Positions 18,547 through 26,203 of a stretch of 64,000 nt of DNA are shown in pieces. The stretch is taken from contig NZ_BMKD01000008.1 of the NCBI RefSeq assembly GCF_014643835.1, forward strand, positions 62,001-126,000, read 5' to 3'. The notes below the pieces were generated by a model. That model was not told where the DNA came from. It was given only the letters and a program-made list of their open reading frames with translations, and did no database searches. Each line of letters starts with the position of its first letter. Positions within the stretch are counted from its first letter, which is position 1. Origin of the DNA: Mucilaginibacter rubeus (GTDB taxonomy: Bacteria > Bacteroidota > Bacteroidia > Sphingobacteriales > Sphingobacteriaceae). The translations under genes and the position numbers were made by a program.

Positions 18547-19482
18547 CTAAATATCCATCACTTCCTTTTTCTTTTTGCTTTTCATCCGCTTTGGTACAAA
18601 TTCCAGGATTTCAGCTTTTAGTGCTTCAATCATGCGGCGTTTTAAAAAGTTGCGCTGTATCACAATGCTTACCTCACGGGCAGGTTCGGGTGATTTAAAA
18701 TAGCGCACCTTGTCCAGTTGCTTTTCGGTAAGCTCAGACAGAGCCAACTCGGGGAGGATGGTAGCCCCGTTATTTTGGTCGACCATGCGTTTTAGGGTTT
18801 CAACGCTGCCGGTATTGTATTCAAAATGCTGAAAGCCACGGGTTGATTTCCGTCGCTGGCAAATATTTAAAACCTGCTCGCGCATACAATGGCCTTCGTT
18901 CAGGATCCAGATCTCCTCCATATCTATATCATCCGGCACAATATTTTTCTTTTTAGAAAGTTTGCTGTTTTTGGATACATAGGCTACAAAATTTTCATAA
19001 AATACAGGGATTTCGGTAAGGTTGTTTTCATGAAGCGGGGTAGAAAGGATGCCGCAGTCAAGCATACCAAGTTTTAGCTGTTGAATGATCTCTTCGGTAG
19101 TTTGTTCCCATACAATCAGTTTTACCTGCGGATATTTTTCAATAAAGCCATGGATGATTTTGGGTAATATGTAGGGTGAAACGGTAGGGATAATGCCTAC
19201 CCGTAATTCGCCCGATAGTTCCTTTTGCCTGTCGGATATAATTTCCTTGATCTTTTCGCTCTCAGACAGCATTACACGTGCCTGGGTAATTATTTCAATC
19301 CCTATTTCGGTAGGCACAACGGGTTGTTTGCTTCGGTCAAAGATCTTAACGCCAAGCGTATCCTCCAGTTTTTGTACCTGCATACTTAATGTTGGTTGGG
19401 TAACAAAACATTTTTCGGCTGCCAAAACAAAGCTGCGATAAGTATCAACAGCCACAATATACTCCAGTTGTGTGATAGTCAT
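18547..19482 (-). CDS. oxyR: LysR-family peroxide sensor OxyR
   Basis: This 311-residue transcription regulator has an N-terminal winged HTH (residues 1-60, with FVTQPTLSMQVQKLEDTLG) and a LysR substrate-binding domain. The key evidence for OxyR is GHCMREQVLNIC, giving cysteines at positions 199 and 208, the same numbers and spacing as the redox pair of E. coli OxyR. Peroxide oxidises these to a disulphide and activates transcription of detoxification genes. The C-terminus is a lysine-rich tail. It is divergent from nnr. A -7-like box TACCTTTA (19511-19504) with TTTG 22 bases further upstream could be its promoter. Confidence 0.93.
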   Translation of the reverse strand: MTITQLEYIVAVDTYRSFVLAAEKCFVTQPTLSMQVQKLEDTLGVKIFDRSKQPVVPTEIGIEIITQARVMLSESEKIKEIISDRQKELSGELRVGIIPTVSPYILPKIIHGFIEKYPQVKLIVWEQTTEEIIQQLKLGMLDCGILSTPLHENNLTEIPVFYENFVAYVSKNSKLSKKKNIVPDDIDMEEIWILNEGHCMREQVLNICQRRKSTRGFQHFEYNTGSVETLKRMVDQNNGATILPELALSELTEKQLDKVRYFKSPEPAREVSIVIQRNFLKRRMIEALKAEILEFVPKRMKSKKKKEVMDI

Positions 19483-19782
19483 GTAATATAGATAAATGCT
19501 ATGTAAAGGTAATAAATATTGATTTTATCTATTCAAATATTTCGCAAGGCTGGATTATAAATGCAACTAATATGAAATCAAAAAAGATGTTAAATACCCA
19601 CATTTCTAATAAACTAAAGTCCCGTAAACGGGCACTTAAATATTGTAAAACAGCTTGCCAGTCCTTCTGTTAAAATAAATTTTGCAGCCAGATTTTTGGA
19701 TATTGTTATTTGTTCCGCAGTTCGGTATCTCTGCCAATAATTTCTCTTAAAACAAAACCATTAAATCCTTACTTTAGGATAT
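19483..19782. other. Divergent intergenic region between oxyR and nnr
   Basis: This is 300 bases of A/T-rich DNA with no gene. On the oxyR side, TTTG (19537-19534) and TACCTTTA (19511-19504) on the minus strand make a plausible promoter. On the nnr side, TACTTTAG (19770-19777) ends 5 bases before the nnr ATG and resembles a -7 box with one change. No tRNA, repeat or strong hairpin was seen. Confidence 0.5.
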
Positions 19783-21288
19783 ATGCTTCCTTTATTAATT
19801 GCCGAACAAATTCGCGAGGGCGATGCTTATACTATCGCTAATGAACCTGTTGCTTCTATTGATTTGATGGAACGTGCCTCAAAAGCTTTTGTGGGTTGGT
19901 TCGTTAACCGTTTCCCCGATAAAAACGAGCCGATAACTTTTTACTGTGGTACAGGGAATAATGGCGGCGACGGGCTTGCCATTGCGCGTATTTTATGTGA
20001 TCATCATTATAATAGGCTCAACGTTGTAATAGCCCGGTTTTCTGATAAGGCATCGGAGGATTTTAACATCAATTTTGAAAGGCTAAAACAAACTTGCGTA
20101 TCTATAAAAGAACTTGCCAAAGATGAAGAGATCCCGGCGGATAGCAGCCCGGTAATTATTGACGCCCTGCTTGGCAGCGGCTTGAACAAACCGCTCACCG
20201 GCAATTATGAACGGCTGGTTAAGTTCATTAATGATTTGGGCCGAACAGTTGTTGCTGTTGATGTACCCACAGGTTTTTTTTCGGAAGGGGAGGTAGCCAG
20301 GGATACCATTGCAATAAAAGCCGACCTTGTAATTACTTTTCAGCAGCCTAAAATCAATTTCCTGTTACCGGAATCGGCACCTTATATCAATTGCTGGGAG
20401 GCCGTGAATATTGGCATTAATGAAAAATTTATCCAGTCGTTAAATTCACCGTACCAGCTTGTTGAAGAAAAGGACGTGAGACAAATACTAAAACCACGTC
20501 ATCGTTTCAGCAATAAAGGCACATTTGGTCATGTGCTGATTATTGCAGGGCAGGCAAAAACCATGGGAGCGGCGCTATTAAGTTCATCAGCTGCAGCACA
20601 CGCAGGGGCCGGCCTGACAACCGCCTGCATCCCCGAAAGTGGTTTAACCGCATTAAACAGTTATCAGCCCGAGATTATGGCCATAGTCAGGAACGGTGAT
20701 AAACTGCCTGATATTGAATGGGATAAATTTAGTTCGATAGCTGTGGGACCTGGTTTAGGCAAAGATGCTGAGGCTTTAACATTATTAAAAGCAATCATCA
20801 AAAACTATAAACAACCGTTGGTTATTGATGCCGACGCGTTAAACCTGATTGCAGAAAATAAGACATTATTAACTCAGCTACCCGCGGGAAGCATCTTAAC
20901 CCCGCACATGAAAGAGTTTGACAGGCTTTTTGGCGAACATACCAGTTGGTGGCAGCGGCTGCAAACCGCTATAAAAAAGGCAAAGGAGTTAAACTTGTGT
21001 GTCCTGCTGAAAAATGATTACACCATCGTCGCTACACCCAATGGCAAAGCTTATTTTAACTCATCAGGAAATGCTGCTATGGCAAGCGGAGGTATGGGCG
21101 ATGTACTTACCGGCGTAATAGCTGCGTTGCTTGGGCAAAAGTATCCGCCGGATCAGGCTTGCATCATTGGTGCCTACATTCACGGTAAGGCCGGCGATGA
21201 ACTCGCATTGCCAAACCGGATGCATGTTGTTTTACCCGGTAAGCTCATTACGCAATTGCCTGTTACTATGGCAAAGTTAAGGGCATAA
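19783..21288 (+). CDS. nnr: Bifunctional NAD(P)H-hydrate epimerase / ADP-dependent dehydratase
   Basis: This 501-residue cytoplasmic repair enzyme restores damaged NAD(P)H. Residues 1-215 are the YjeF_N epimerase domain, with GTGNNGGDGLAIARIL and DALLGSGLNKPLTG. Residues 225-501 are the ribokinase-like dehydratase domain, with GTFGHVLIIAGQAKTMGAA, VIDADALN, TPHMKEFDRL and GSGGMGDVLTG-type glycine-rich ADP loop (MASGGMGDVLTGVI). The epimerase interconverts the S and R hydrates, and the dehydratase dehydrates the S form using ADP. Fusion of both is the usual bacterial form. A strong terminator follows directly. Confidence 0.95.
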   Translation: MLPLLIAEQIREGDAYTIANEPVASIDLMERASKAFVGWFVNRFPDKNEPITFYCGTGNNGGDGLAIARILCDHHYNRLNVVIARFSDKASEDFNINFERLKQTCVSIKELAKDEEIPADSSPVIIDALLGSGLNKPLTGNYERLVKFINDLGRTVVAVDVPTGFFSEGEVARDTIAIKADLVITFQQPKINFLLPESAPYINCWEAVNIGINEKFIQSLNSPYQLVEEKDVRQILKPRHRFSNKGTFGHVLIIAGQAKTMGAALLSSSAAAHAGAGLTTACIPESGLTALNSYQPEIMAIVRNGDKLPDIEWDKFSSIAVGPGLGKDAEALTLLKAIIKNYKQPLVIDADALNLIAENKTLLTQLPAGSILTPHMKEFDRLFGEHTSWWQRLQTAIKKAKELNLCVLLKNDYTIVATPNGKAYFNSSGNAAMASGGMGDVLTGVIAALLGQKYPPDQACIIGAYIHGKAGDELALPNRMHVVLPGKLITQLPVTMAKLRA

Positions 21289-21289
21289 A

Positions 21290-21324
21290 AAAACGGCTGC
21301 AAGTATCATACAGCCGTTTTAATT
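21290..21324 (+). terminator. Rho-independent terminator after nnr
   Basis: A 10-bp perfect stem (AAAACGGCTG at 21290-21299 with CAGCCGTTTT at 21311-21320) with an 11-base loop, beginning 2 bases after the stop codon. Confidence 0.8.
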
Positions 21325-21552
21325 AACTATTAACTGATCTTATAAAGAACTAAATACTCAAATCCGGGAGTTAGGTTTATCAGGTTCACTGGTTCTCGTT
21401 TATGTCCTAACTAATCATAAGACGTTTGCACGTTCCTATTAGTTACAAAAAAACTAATAATTGGTTTTGGTTTTCGTTAAAAAAATGTTAAATTATTAAA
21501 CCAGTGTAGTTTAGGTTTACACAAAATACAAGTAATTAACGTATAAAAATCG
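21325..21552. other. Gene-free stretch after nnr with a possible structured element
   Basis: No open frame is convincing here. A stem AGTTAGG (21369-21375) pairs with CCTAACT (21406-21412) around a loop that holds the sub-repeats GGTTCACTGG and GGTTCTCG. The rest is A/T-rich. It could be a small structured RNA between convergent genes, or decayed repeat DNA. No known riboswitch class is recognised. Confidence 0.3.
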
Positions 21553-21600
21553 AAAAGCTTACATTTTTTCGGATTTATTCCCGAAAAATGTAAGCTTTTA
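21553..21600 (-). terminator. Long hairpin terminator for the sigma/anti-sigma genes
   Basis: A stem of about 19-20 bp (AAAAGCTTACATTTTTTCGG at 21553-21572 with its complement at 21581-21599, differing by one base in the A run), with A/T tracts on both sides, so it can work in both directions. Confidence 0.75.
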
Positions 21601-21633
21601 ATCATTATTGAGCCTTGGGAGGCCTTTTTCGCT

Positions 21634-22464
21634 TTAAAATTTGCCCATTACCACCATTTGTGATAGTGTAGGACTTGGACTACCACCTCTTGGCTCAAGC
21701 GTTACCGCGAAGGCATCGGCCGAGGCTATGGCTTTCATATTTTTGAATCCGCTTGAATCTGCCGTGGCGTCAAATACACCCAGATCAACAGGTTTACCGC
21801 CTACCAGTGCCCAAAGCTGGTATTGATGAGCCTGGTCATTTGCAGGCAATTTAAGGCCTTCCAGGTCAATCACCACTTTTTGTTTGGATGGGCTAAAGGC
21901 TACGGTCATCACCGACTCAGGCGATTTTTTAGTTCCTTTCAGGCGGATCAATTTATATGAGGTATCTCTTAAAAGGCTCAGCTCGTTGTCCTTTGCGCTA
22001 ACGGTAGTGCTAAAATGCTGGTTTTGCAACTGCATAGCATTTAGACGGGTATTGGTATCATTAAGGCGGTTGTAAAGATTATACAAAGCCACCGCGCTTG
22101 CTAACAATAAAACAAGGCATGCGGCAAATGCATATTTATAAAAATTAATTTCTTTTTGTTTGTCGGGTGGCCGTGTAGTCACAACTTTTTCCCGTTCGGT
22201 ATGGGTTTGTGTAGGAAAGTCATTATCGTCGCCAAAATTAGTAAGTAAGCTTCCTAATATACGGCTGCGTAAATGTTCAGATGGTTCAATCGCGTTTTCT
22301 CCGGCATACAGTTCCATTGAGCGTTCAATTTCGTTAAGCTCAGCCCTAATACCGGGATGCTTTGAAGCCAGTTCTTCAACCTGTAGCTTTTCGGCAGGGG
22401 TAACATCCCCCAATACGTAAAGCTCCAGTATCCCTGTTTCAATATATGCTTTTAAATCTTCCAC
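21634..22464 (-). CDS. Anti-sigma factor, RskA-like
   Basis: This 276-residue single-pass membrane protein has three visible parts. The N-terminal cytoplasmic part (1-100) has the anti-sigma helices, with YIETGILELYVLGDVTPAEK. The transmembrane helix covers residues 110-130 (YAFAACLVLLLASAVALYNL). The periplasmic C-terminus (about 170-276) is the RskA-type domain with HQYQLWALVGGKPVDLGVF and AVTLEPRGGSPSPT. No HxxxCxxC zinc motif is present, which is normal for RskA-type proteins. It starts 1 base after the ECF sigma factor gene and should sequester that sigma factor until released, probably by proteolysis. Confidence 0.9.
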   Translation of the reverse strand: MEDLKAYIETGILELYVLGDVTPAEKLQVEELASKHPGIRAELNEIERSMELYAGENAIEPSEHLRSRILGSLLTNFGDDNDFPTQTHTEREKVVTTRPPDKQKEINFYKYAFAACLVLLLASAVALYNLYNRLNDTNTRLNAMQLQNQHFSTTVSAKDNELSLLRDTSYKLIRLKGTKKSPESVMTVAFSPSKQKVVIDLEGLKLPANDQAHQYQLWALVGGKPVDLGVFDATADSSGFKNMKAIASADAFAVTLEPRGGSPSPTLSQMVVMGKF

Positions 22465-22465
22465 T

Positions 22466-23017
22466 TCAATTAAAATGTTTTCTGAGTTCCTGGATACCCA
22501 TTCTTAACCGGGTTTTAACGGTACCCAACGGAATGCCCAATTCTTCGGCAGCTTCCACATGGGTATAGCCTTTAAAATAAACCAGCTCGATGATCAGTTT
22601 TTGCTCGGGTTTTAGTGTTTGCACTAAATTTTTAACACCCATTAACTCAGGTTTATAAACCGTGTTTCTCTGCTCGTCAATGAAAGTTACGTTATTTTCA
22701 ATATCCTGGTTTTTATTCTGATTCTTAAAATCTTTCGATCTGGTCTTATCTATTGCAAGGTTGCGCGCGATATTAACCATCCAGGTAAATAAACGGCCTT
22801 TTTCAATATTGTAGCTTGAAAAGGAATGCCAGATTTTTACAAAAGTTTCCTGTAAAACATCTTCGGCTATAGTGGTGTCATTTATAATGCGTGATATTAC
22901 CCCGAATAAGGAGGCCGAATACATATCATATAAAGCTTCGACGGCAATTTTTTCCCGGTGCCGCAATGATAACACCAGTTCTTCTTCCGACATCGATATT
23001 TTTCGTTTCTTACTCAA
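22466..23017 (-). CDS. ECF RNA polymerase sigma factor (SigK/ECF19-like)
   Basis: This 183-residue sigma factor has region 2 at residues 20-90 (LYDMYSASLFGVISRII, with DVLQETFVKIWHSF and WMVNIARNLAIDKTRS) and region 4 at 130-180 (LIIELVYFKGYTHVEAAEEL and GTVKTRLRMGIQEL). Region 4 provides the -35 HTH. It is paired with an RskA-like anti-sigma factor one base downstream. That pairing is typical of the group regulated by redox or envelope signals. lipA lies only 24 bases upstream on the same strand, so the sigma gene may be read from the lipA promoter as well. Confidence 0.94.
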   Translation of the reverse strand: MSKKRKISMSEEELVLSLRHREKIAVEALYDMYSASLFGVISRIINDTTIAEDVLQETFVKIWHSFSSYNIEKGRLFTWMVNIARNLAIDKTRSKDFKNQNKNQDIENNVTFIDEQRNTVYKPELMGVKNLVQTLKPEQKLIIELVYFKGYTHVEAAEELGIPLGTVKTRLRMGIQELRKHFN

Positions 23018-23041
23018 CCCGATGAAGATATAAAGGAATTA

Positions 23042-23923
23042 TCACATTTCAAACAAGTGTTTTTCTGCATGGTAAGATGAGCGCACCAGCGGCCCGCTTT
23101 CAACATACCTGAACCCTTTTTGAAGGCCAAATTCCTTATAACGTGCAAATTGATCGGGATGGATCCAGTCAATCACCGGATGATGGTTACGTGTAGGCTG
23201 TAAATACTGCCCCAGCGTAAGTATATGAACACCTGCAGCCAGCAAATCATCCATTGCTTCTAAAACATCCTCCTCGGTTTCGCCCAAGCCAAGCATAATG
23301 CCTGATTTTGTACGCAAGCCTGCTTCCGAAATATGTTTCAGGGCTTCAAGACTGCGGTCATATTTTGCCTGGATCCGCACCTCTTTGGTAAGGCGCCTTA
23401 CAGTTTCCAGGTTGTGTGATACAACTTCGGGCCTGGTTTCCAAAACGCGGGCAAGGTTATCCCAGTTGCCTTTAAAATCGGGCAGCAGGGTTTCTAAAGT
23501 AGTATCGGGGCTTTCACGGCGAATGGCATTGATGGTTTCGGCCCAGATAATGGAACCGCCGTCTTTCAAATCATCACGATCGACGGACGTAATAACGCAA
23601 TGTTTTACCTGCATTAGTTTTACAGAAGTTGCTACGCGGTTTGGCTCATCAACATCAACAGCTAAAGGCCTGCCGGTTGCAACGGCACAAAACGAGCACG
23701 AACGGGTGCAAATATTACCAAGGATCATGAAAGTGGCCGTGCCGGCACCCCAGCACTCTCCCATATTAGGGCAGTTACCGCTTTCGCATATGGTATGCAG
23801 TTTATGAGTATCAACAAGGCTGCGTACGTGAGCATATTCTTTTCCTGTAGGAAGCTTAACCCTAAGCCAATCAGGCTTACGTACAGGCTGGCTAACAGCA
23901 GGAACTACCGGCAATTCAATCAT
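23042..23923 (-). CDS. lipA: Lipoyl synthase
   Basis: This 293-residue radical SAM enzyme inserts two sulphurs into octanoyl groups on lipoyl domains. It has both iron-sulphur sites: the auxiliary cluster motif C-x4-C-x5-C ([12 protein letters not shown]) and the radical SAM motif C-x3-C-x2-C (CTRSCSFC). The C-terminal RSSYHAE closes the auxiliary site through serine. Length is normal. It is upstream of the ECF sigma pair with a 24-base gap. No lipB was seen in the window. The short N-terminus before [14 protein letters not shown] is typical. Confidence 0.97.
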   Translation of the reverse strand: MIELPVVPAVSQPVRKPDWLRVKLPTGKEYAHVRSLVDTHKLHTICESGNCPNMGECWGAGTATFMILGNICTRSCSFCAVATGRPLAVDVDEPNRVATSVKLMQVKHCVITSVDRDDLKDGGSIIWAETINAIRRESPDTTLETLLPDFKGNWDNLARVLETRPEVVSHNLETVRRLTKEVRIQAKYDRSLEALKHISEAGLRTKSGIMLGLGETEEDVLEAMDDLLAAGVHILTLGQYLQPTRNHHPVIDWIHPDQFARYKEFGLQKGFRYVESGPLVRSSYHAEKHLFEM

Positions 23924-23958
23924 GGTACAAATGTAGTTAAATATTTAGTTGATGGGGA

Positions 23959-24078
23959 ATGGTTCATAGTTCATAGTAGCAGCAAATGACTGCAAAATGA
24001 TCATCAGCATTTGCAGCAACGTAATTAATACTAAAAATACTTTATGAACCCATGAACCATGAACTATGATCCATGAAC
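23959..24078. repeat. GTTCATAG-type inverted repeat, copy B (imperfect)
   Basis: The left arm (23959-23976) carries GGTTCATAGTTCATAG, and the right arm (24043-24078) carries several ATGAACC/ATGAACT units in inverse orientation. Pairing is imperfect. A second inner pair, TGCAAAATG and CAGCATTTGCAG, lies in the loop. It fills the space between lipA and ytxJ. Confidence 0.7.
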
Positions 24079-24083
24079 AAAAT

Positions 24084-24413
24084 CTAAATCAGCACTTCTA
24101 AAGTTTCGTCAACGGAGATGCCGCTGTGAGACTGGTCAAGAATGCATTCACCATTTTTAATGAGTAACAGTTGGGGCGATTCGTGGTGTACCTGGAACAA
24201 TTGCGCTACCTGGTTTGACAGGTCGCGGTATTTGATCAGGTCTAAAAAGTAAAGGGGCATATTTTCGGGAAGATTATCCCAGTCAAGCTCAAAACGCCTT
24301 TTGGCCATCATGCTGATGGAGCAGCGTGTGCTATGTTTAAATATAAGGCTATAGCCTTCTTGTTGTTTGATCGCCATTAGCTGATCGGCCGTCTCCAACG
24401 AAATCCAGTTCAT
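24084..24413 (-). CDS. ytxJ: Bacilliredoxin-like protein YtxJ (BrxC family)
   Basis: This 109-residue thioredoxin-fold protein has the single catalytic cysteine C31 in TRCSISMMAKRRF. In the YtxJ/BrxC family this cysteine reduces protein mixed disulphides with bacillithiol, the low-molecular-weight thiol also made by many Bacteroidota. The rest (YFLDLIKYRDLSNQVAQLF, SPQLLLIKNGECILDQSHSG) matches the fold's cis-proline side (ESPQLLLI). It is cytoplasmic, with no signal peptide. The neighbours are lipA and a 36-residue lipoprotein. It is probably part of redox homeostasis. Confidence 0.88.
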   Translation of the reverse strand: MNWISLETADQLMAIKQQEGYSLIFKHSTRCSISMMAKRRFELDWDNLPENMPLYFLDLIKYRDLSNQVAQLFQVHHESPQLLLIKNGECILDQSHSGISVDETLEVLI

Positions 24414-24500
24414 ATTATTAATAGTTAAAATGCTATAACGTAATTATAACACAAAAACTGTGTAGTGTGTTTAAACAGGTTTAAAAATGACAATTAACTG

Positions 24501-24611
24501 TTAACGGCCTGTTTTAGGATATGAACCGTAAGCCGGGCATAATTTATTTGAGCAGGATGATGCTGTTGCAACTGCCGCGGCTATAAGTGCTATATAAACT
24601 AATTTTTTCAT
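24501..24611 (-). CDS. 36-residue lipoprotein
   Basis: This short frame begins MKKLVYIALIAAAVATASSC, a complete lipoprotein signal with lipobox ASSC, then SNKLCPAYGSYPKTGR and a stop. The mature peptide would be only 17 residues beginning with the lipidated cysteine, with a second cysteine six residues later. It lies 31 bases downstream of ribH on the same strand. Very short lipoproteins of this kind occur in Bacteroidota, but I know no function. The signal, the coherent frame and its position support a real gene. Confidence 0.72.
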   Translation of the reverse strand: MKKLVYIALIAAAVATASSCSNKLCPAYGSYPKTGR

Positions 24612-24642
24612 ATTGAGCTAAAATTAATTGCTTTAACGGATT

Positions 24643-25137
24643 TTAACTGTTTAATGTTTCAGCAAGGGCTGCCATTTTAATGGCCGTGATGGCCGCTTCG
24701 TCGCCTTTATTACCATGTTTACCGCCGGCCCTGTCAATGGCCTGTTGCTGATTATCAGTAGTTAAAACACCAAATATAACAGGTTTTGAGTATTTTACGG
24801 CAACATTACTTACTCCGTTTGCTACCGCGTTGCAAATAAAATCAAAATGCCTTGTTTCGCCCTGTATTACACATCCCAGGCAAATTACAGCATCAAGGTT
24901 GCCTTTTTTTAATAACAGCTCTGCTCCCGATGTAAGTTCAAAGCTGCCCGGTACCTGGTATGAAAAAATGTTTTCGGCCAGTGCGCCATTGCTTATCAGG
25001 CTTTTGTATGCACCCTGGTAAAGCGCATTAGTAATTTCGGCATTCCATTCGGCCACAACTATACCGAAGCGGTACGGTGCTGCTGATGGTATTTCGGTAT
25101 TCGAAAAGTCGGAAAGGTTTTTAAGATGGGTAGCCAT
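24643..25137 (-). CDS. ribH: 6,7-dimethyl-8-ribityllumazine synthase
   Basis: This 164-residue cytoplasmic enzyme makes the lumazine precursor of riboflavin from the pyrimidine and butanone phosphate substrates. Diagnostic segments are FGIVVAEWNAEITNALYQGA, VPGSFELTSGAELLL, CLGCVIQGETRHFDFICN (with the catalytic histidine) and FGVLTTDNQQQAIDRAGGKH (NDQAI-like). Family members form 60-mers or pentamers. No other rib gene and no FMN riboswitch is visible upstream. A short lipoprotein gene follows. Confidence 0.96.
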   Translation of the reverse strand: MATHLKNLSDFSNTEIPSAAPYRFGIVVAEWNAEITNALYQGAYKSLISNGALAENIFSYQVPGSFELTSGAELLLKKGNLDAVICLGCVIQGETRHFDFICNAVANGVSNVAVKYSKPVIFGVLTTDNQQQAIDRAGGKHGNKGDEAAITAIKMAALAETLNS

Positions 25138-25138
25138 T

Positions 25139-25290
25139 TGATTTCGGATTTGGGAATTTCGAAGGTTCGATTTCGGATTTGTTAAGCCTTGTGATCGACG
25201 ATCAAAATCTGCTTATAAAAAAAATCGATTCCGAATTTAAAGGTATTTAAAACCTGATAAATCCGAAATCGAAATTCTCAAATCCGATAT
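25139..25290. repeat. Large imperfect inverted repeat (TTCGGATTTG type)
   Basis: The left side TCGGATTTGGGAATTTCGA, then an 8-base extra piece, then TTTCGGATTT is mirrored on the right by AATCCGAAATCGAAATTCTC and AAATCCGA. It fills the space between ribH and the TPR gene. No coding potential is seen in it. Confidence 0.7.
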
Positions 25291-25295
25291 TAAAA

Positions 25296-25973
25296 TTATT
25301 GTTTTGCTTCGGCGCGGGCTATATACTCGTCGATATTTTGAGCCTCAGCGCTTTCAGGATATTCGGTTTTTATTCTTTTATAAGCTTCAGCAGCTTCTTT
25401 ATTGTTTTTTTGAGCCTCATAAGTTAAACCTAACTTCTTAAGGTAAAGCGGCGATAAAAATTTATTCTTTGCTTTATCAGCAGCTTTGCTGAAATAAGTT
25501 TCTGCTTTTTCGTAATCTTTCAGTTCAACATAAGCGTCGCCTGTGCTGCCAAAAGCCTCGGCTGCTACCATGTTATCGTCGCCGCGGTAATTGGTTAGGT
25601 TATCAATTGCTTTGCGGTAGTCACCTTTATTTAAATAAGCTGTACCTAAGTAAAAATAAGCAAGGTTAGCAGCTTTGGTATTGCTGTAATCGCTGATGAT
25701 CTTTTCAAAACCAGGGAAACCGGCATCGCCTTTAATGGCTTTGTCCCAGTTTTTTTGCTGCCAAAAATCCTGCGCTTTGTACATTTGGTTAGCGGCAGTA
25801 ACTTCACGTGGACCTAAGTATAATTTAATGTAAATGAAATAAATAGCAATAAGGGCAATAATAGCCCCTACAATAAATAGTAAGCTTTTCTGGTTCTCGC
25901 GTACAAATTTGCCACTCTGACCAAAATTGTTTTCTGGTGCTGCAATTTTGGTGTTCGCCTGGGTTTTTGACAT
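25296..25973 (-). CDS. Membrane-anchored TPR protein
   Basis: This 225-residue protein has one helix near the N-terminus (LLFIVGAIIALIAIYFIYIK) and then tetratricopeptide repeats, for example AAEAFGSTGDAYVELKDYEK and KFLSPLYLKKLGLTYEAQKN. TPR domains bind other proteins. The layout resembles YfgM-type or gliding/secretion assembly factors, but no exact family is recognisable. The C-terminus is acidic with QNIDEYIARAEAKQ. It is on the minus strand upstream of ribH and divergent from recF. A -7 box lies just upstream. Confidence 0.85.
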   Translation of the reverse strand: MSKTQANTKIAAPENNFGQSGKFVRENQKSLLFIVGAIIALIAIYFIYIKLYLGPREVTAANQMYKAQDFWQQKNWDKAIKGDAGFPGFEKIISDYSNTKAANLAYFYLGTAYLNKGDYRKAIDNLTNYRGDDNMVAAEAFGSTGDAYVELKDYEKAETYFSKAADKAKNKFLSPLYLKKLGLTYEAQKNNKEAAEAYKRIKTEYPESAEAQNIDEYIARAEAKQ

Positions 25974-25995
25974 TGTTGTTCTAAAATTAAGTTTG

Positions 25996-26003
25996 CAAAA
26001 ATA
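25996..26003 (-). promoter_or_regulatory. -7 box (TATTTTTG) for the TPR gene
   Basis: On the minus strand TATTTTTG fits TAnnTTTG and ends about 22 bases before the ATG at 25973, leaving a leader of roughly 18 bases. No -33 box at the usual spacing. Confidence 0.45.
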
Positions 26004-26053
26004 CGGTTTTCAAATTTACTGGCAATACCTTTTGTATTAAATCTTTAAAGAGA

Positions 26054-26174
26054 GTGGTTCATGGTTAATAGTTCATGGTTCATAGCCGCTGGTAGCTTCT
26101 TTACACGTTAAAAAGGATGTTAATGCTTAATAGATTTAAAGATTACTATGAACTATTAACCATGAACCATGAAC
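26054..26174. repeat. GTTCATGG-type inverted repeat, copy C
   Basis: The 22-base left arm (26055-26076) is perfectly complementary to 26148-26169. The loop is 71 bases. The arms carry tandem GGTTCATG and AGTTCATG units. It is the longest perfect copy of the family and lies right before the recF promoter box. Confidence 0.85.
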
Positions 26175-26188
26175 AACTCAAAAAAACG

Positions 26189-26196
26189 TAACTTTG
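26189..26196 (+). promoter_or_regulatory. -7 box (TAACTTTG) for recF
   Basis: TAACTTTG fits TAnnTTTG and ends 7 bases before the conserved recF start at 26204. The mRNA leader would be only a few bases. Confidence 0.5.
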
Positions 26197-26203
26197 CCAT
26201 CCC

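Noticed and set aside
24612-25137. FMN riboswitch near ribH
   Set aside because: No RFN-type sequence was found upstream of ribH; the upstream space holds an inverted repeat instead.
8630-26174. CRISPR-like repeats (GTTCATGG units)
   Set aside because: Units are 8-9 bases, mirrored within each site rather than regularly spaced with unique spacers, and no cas gene is nearby.
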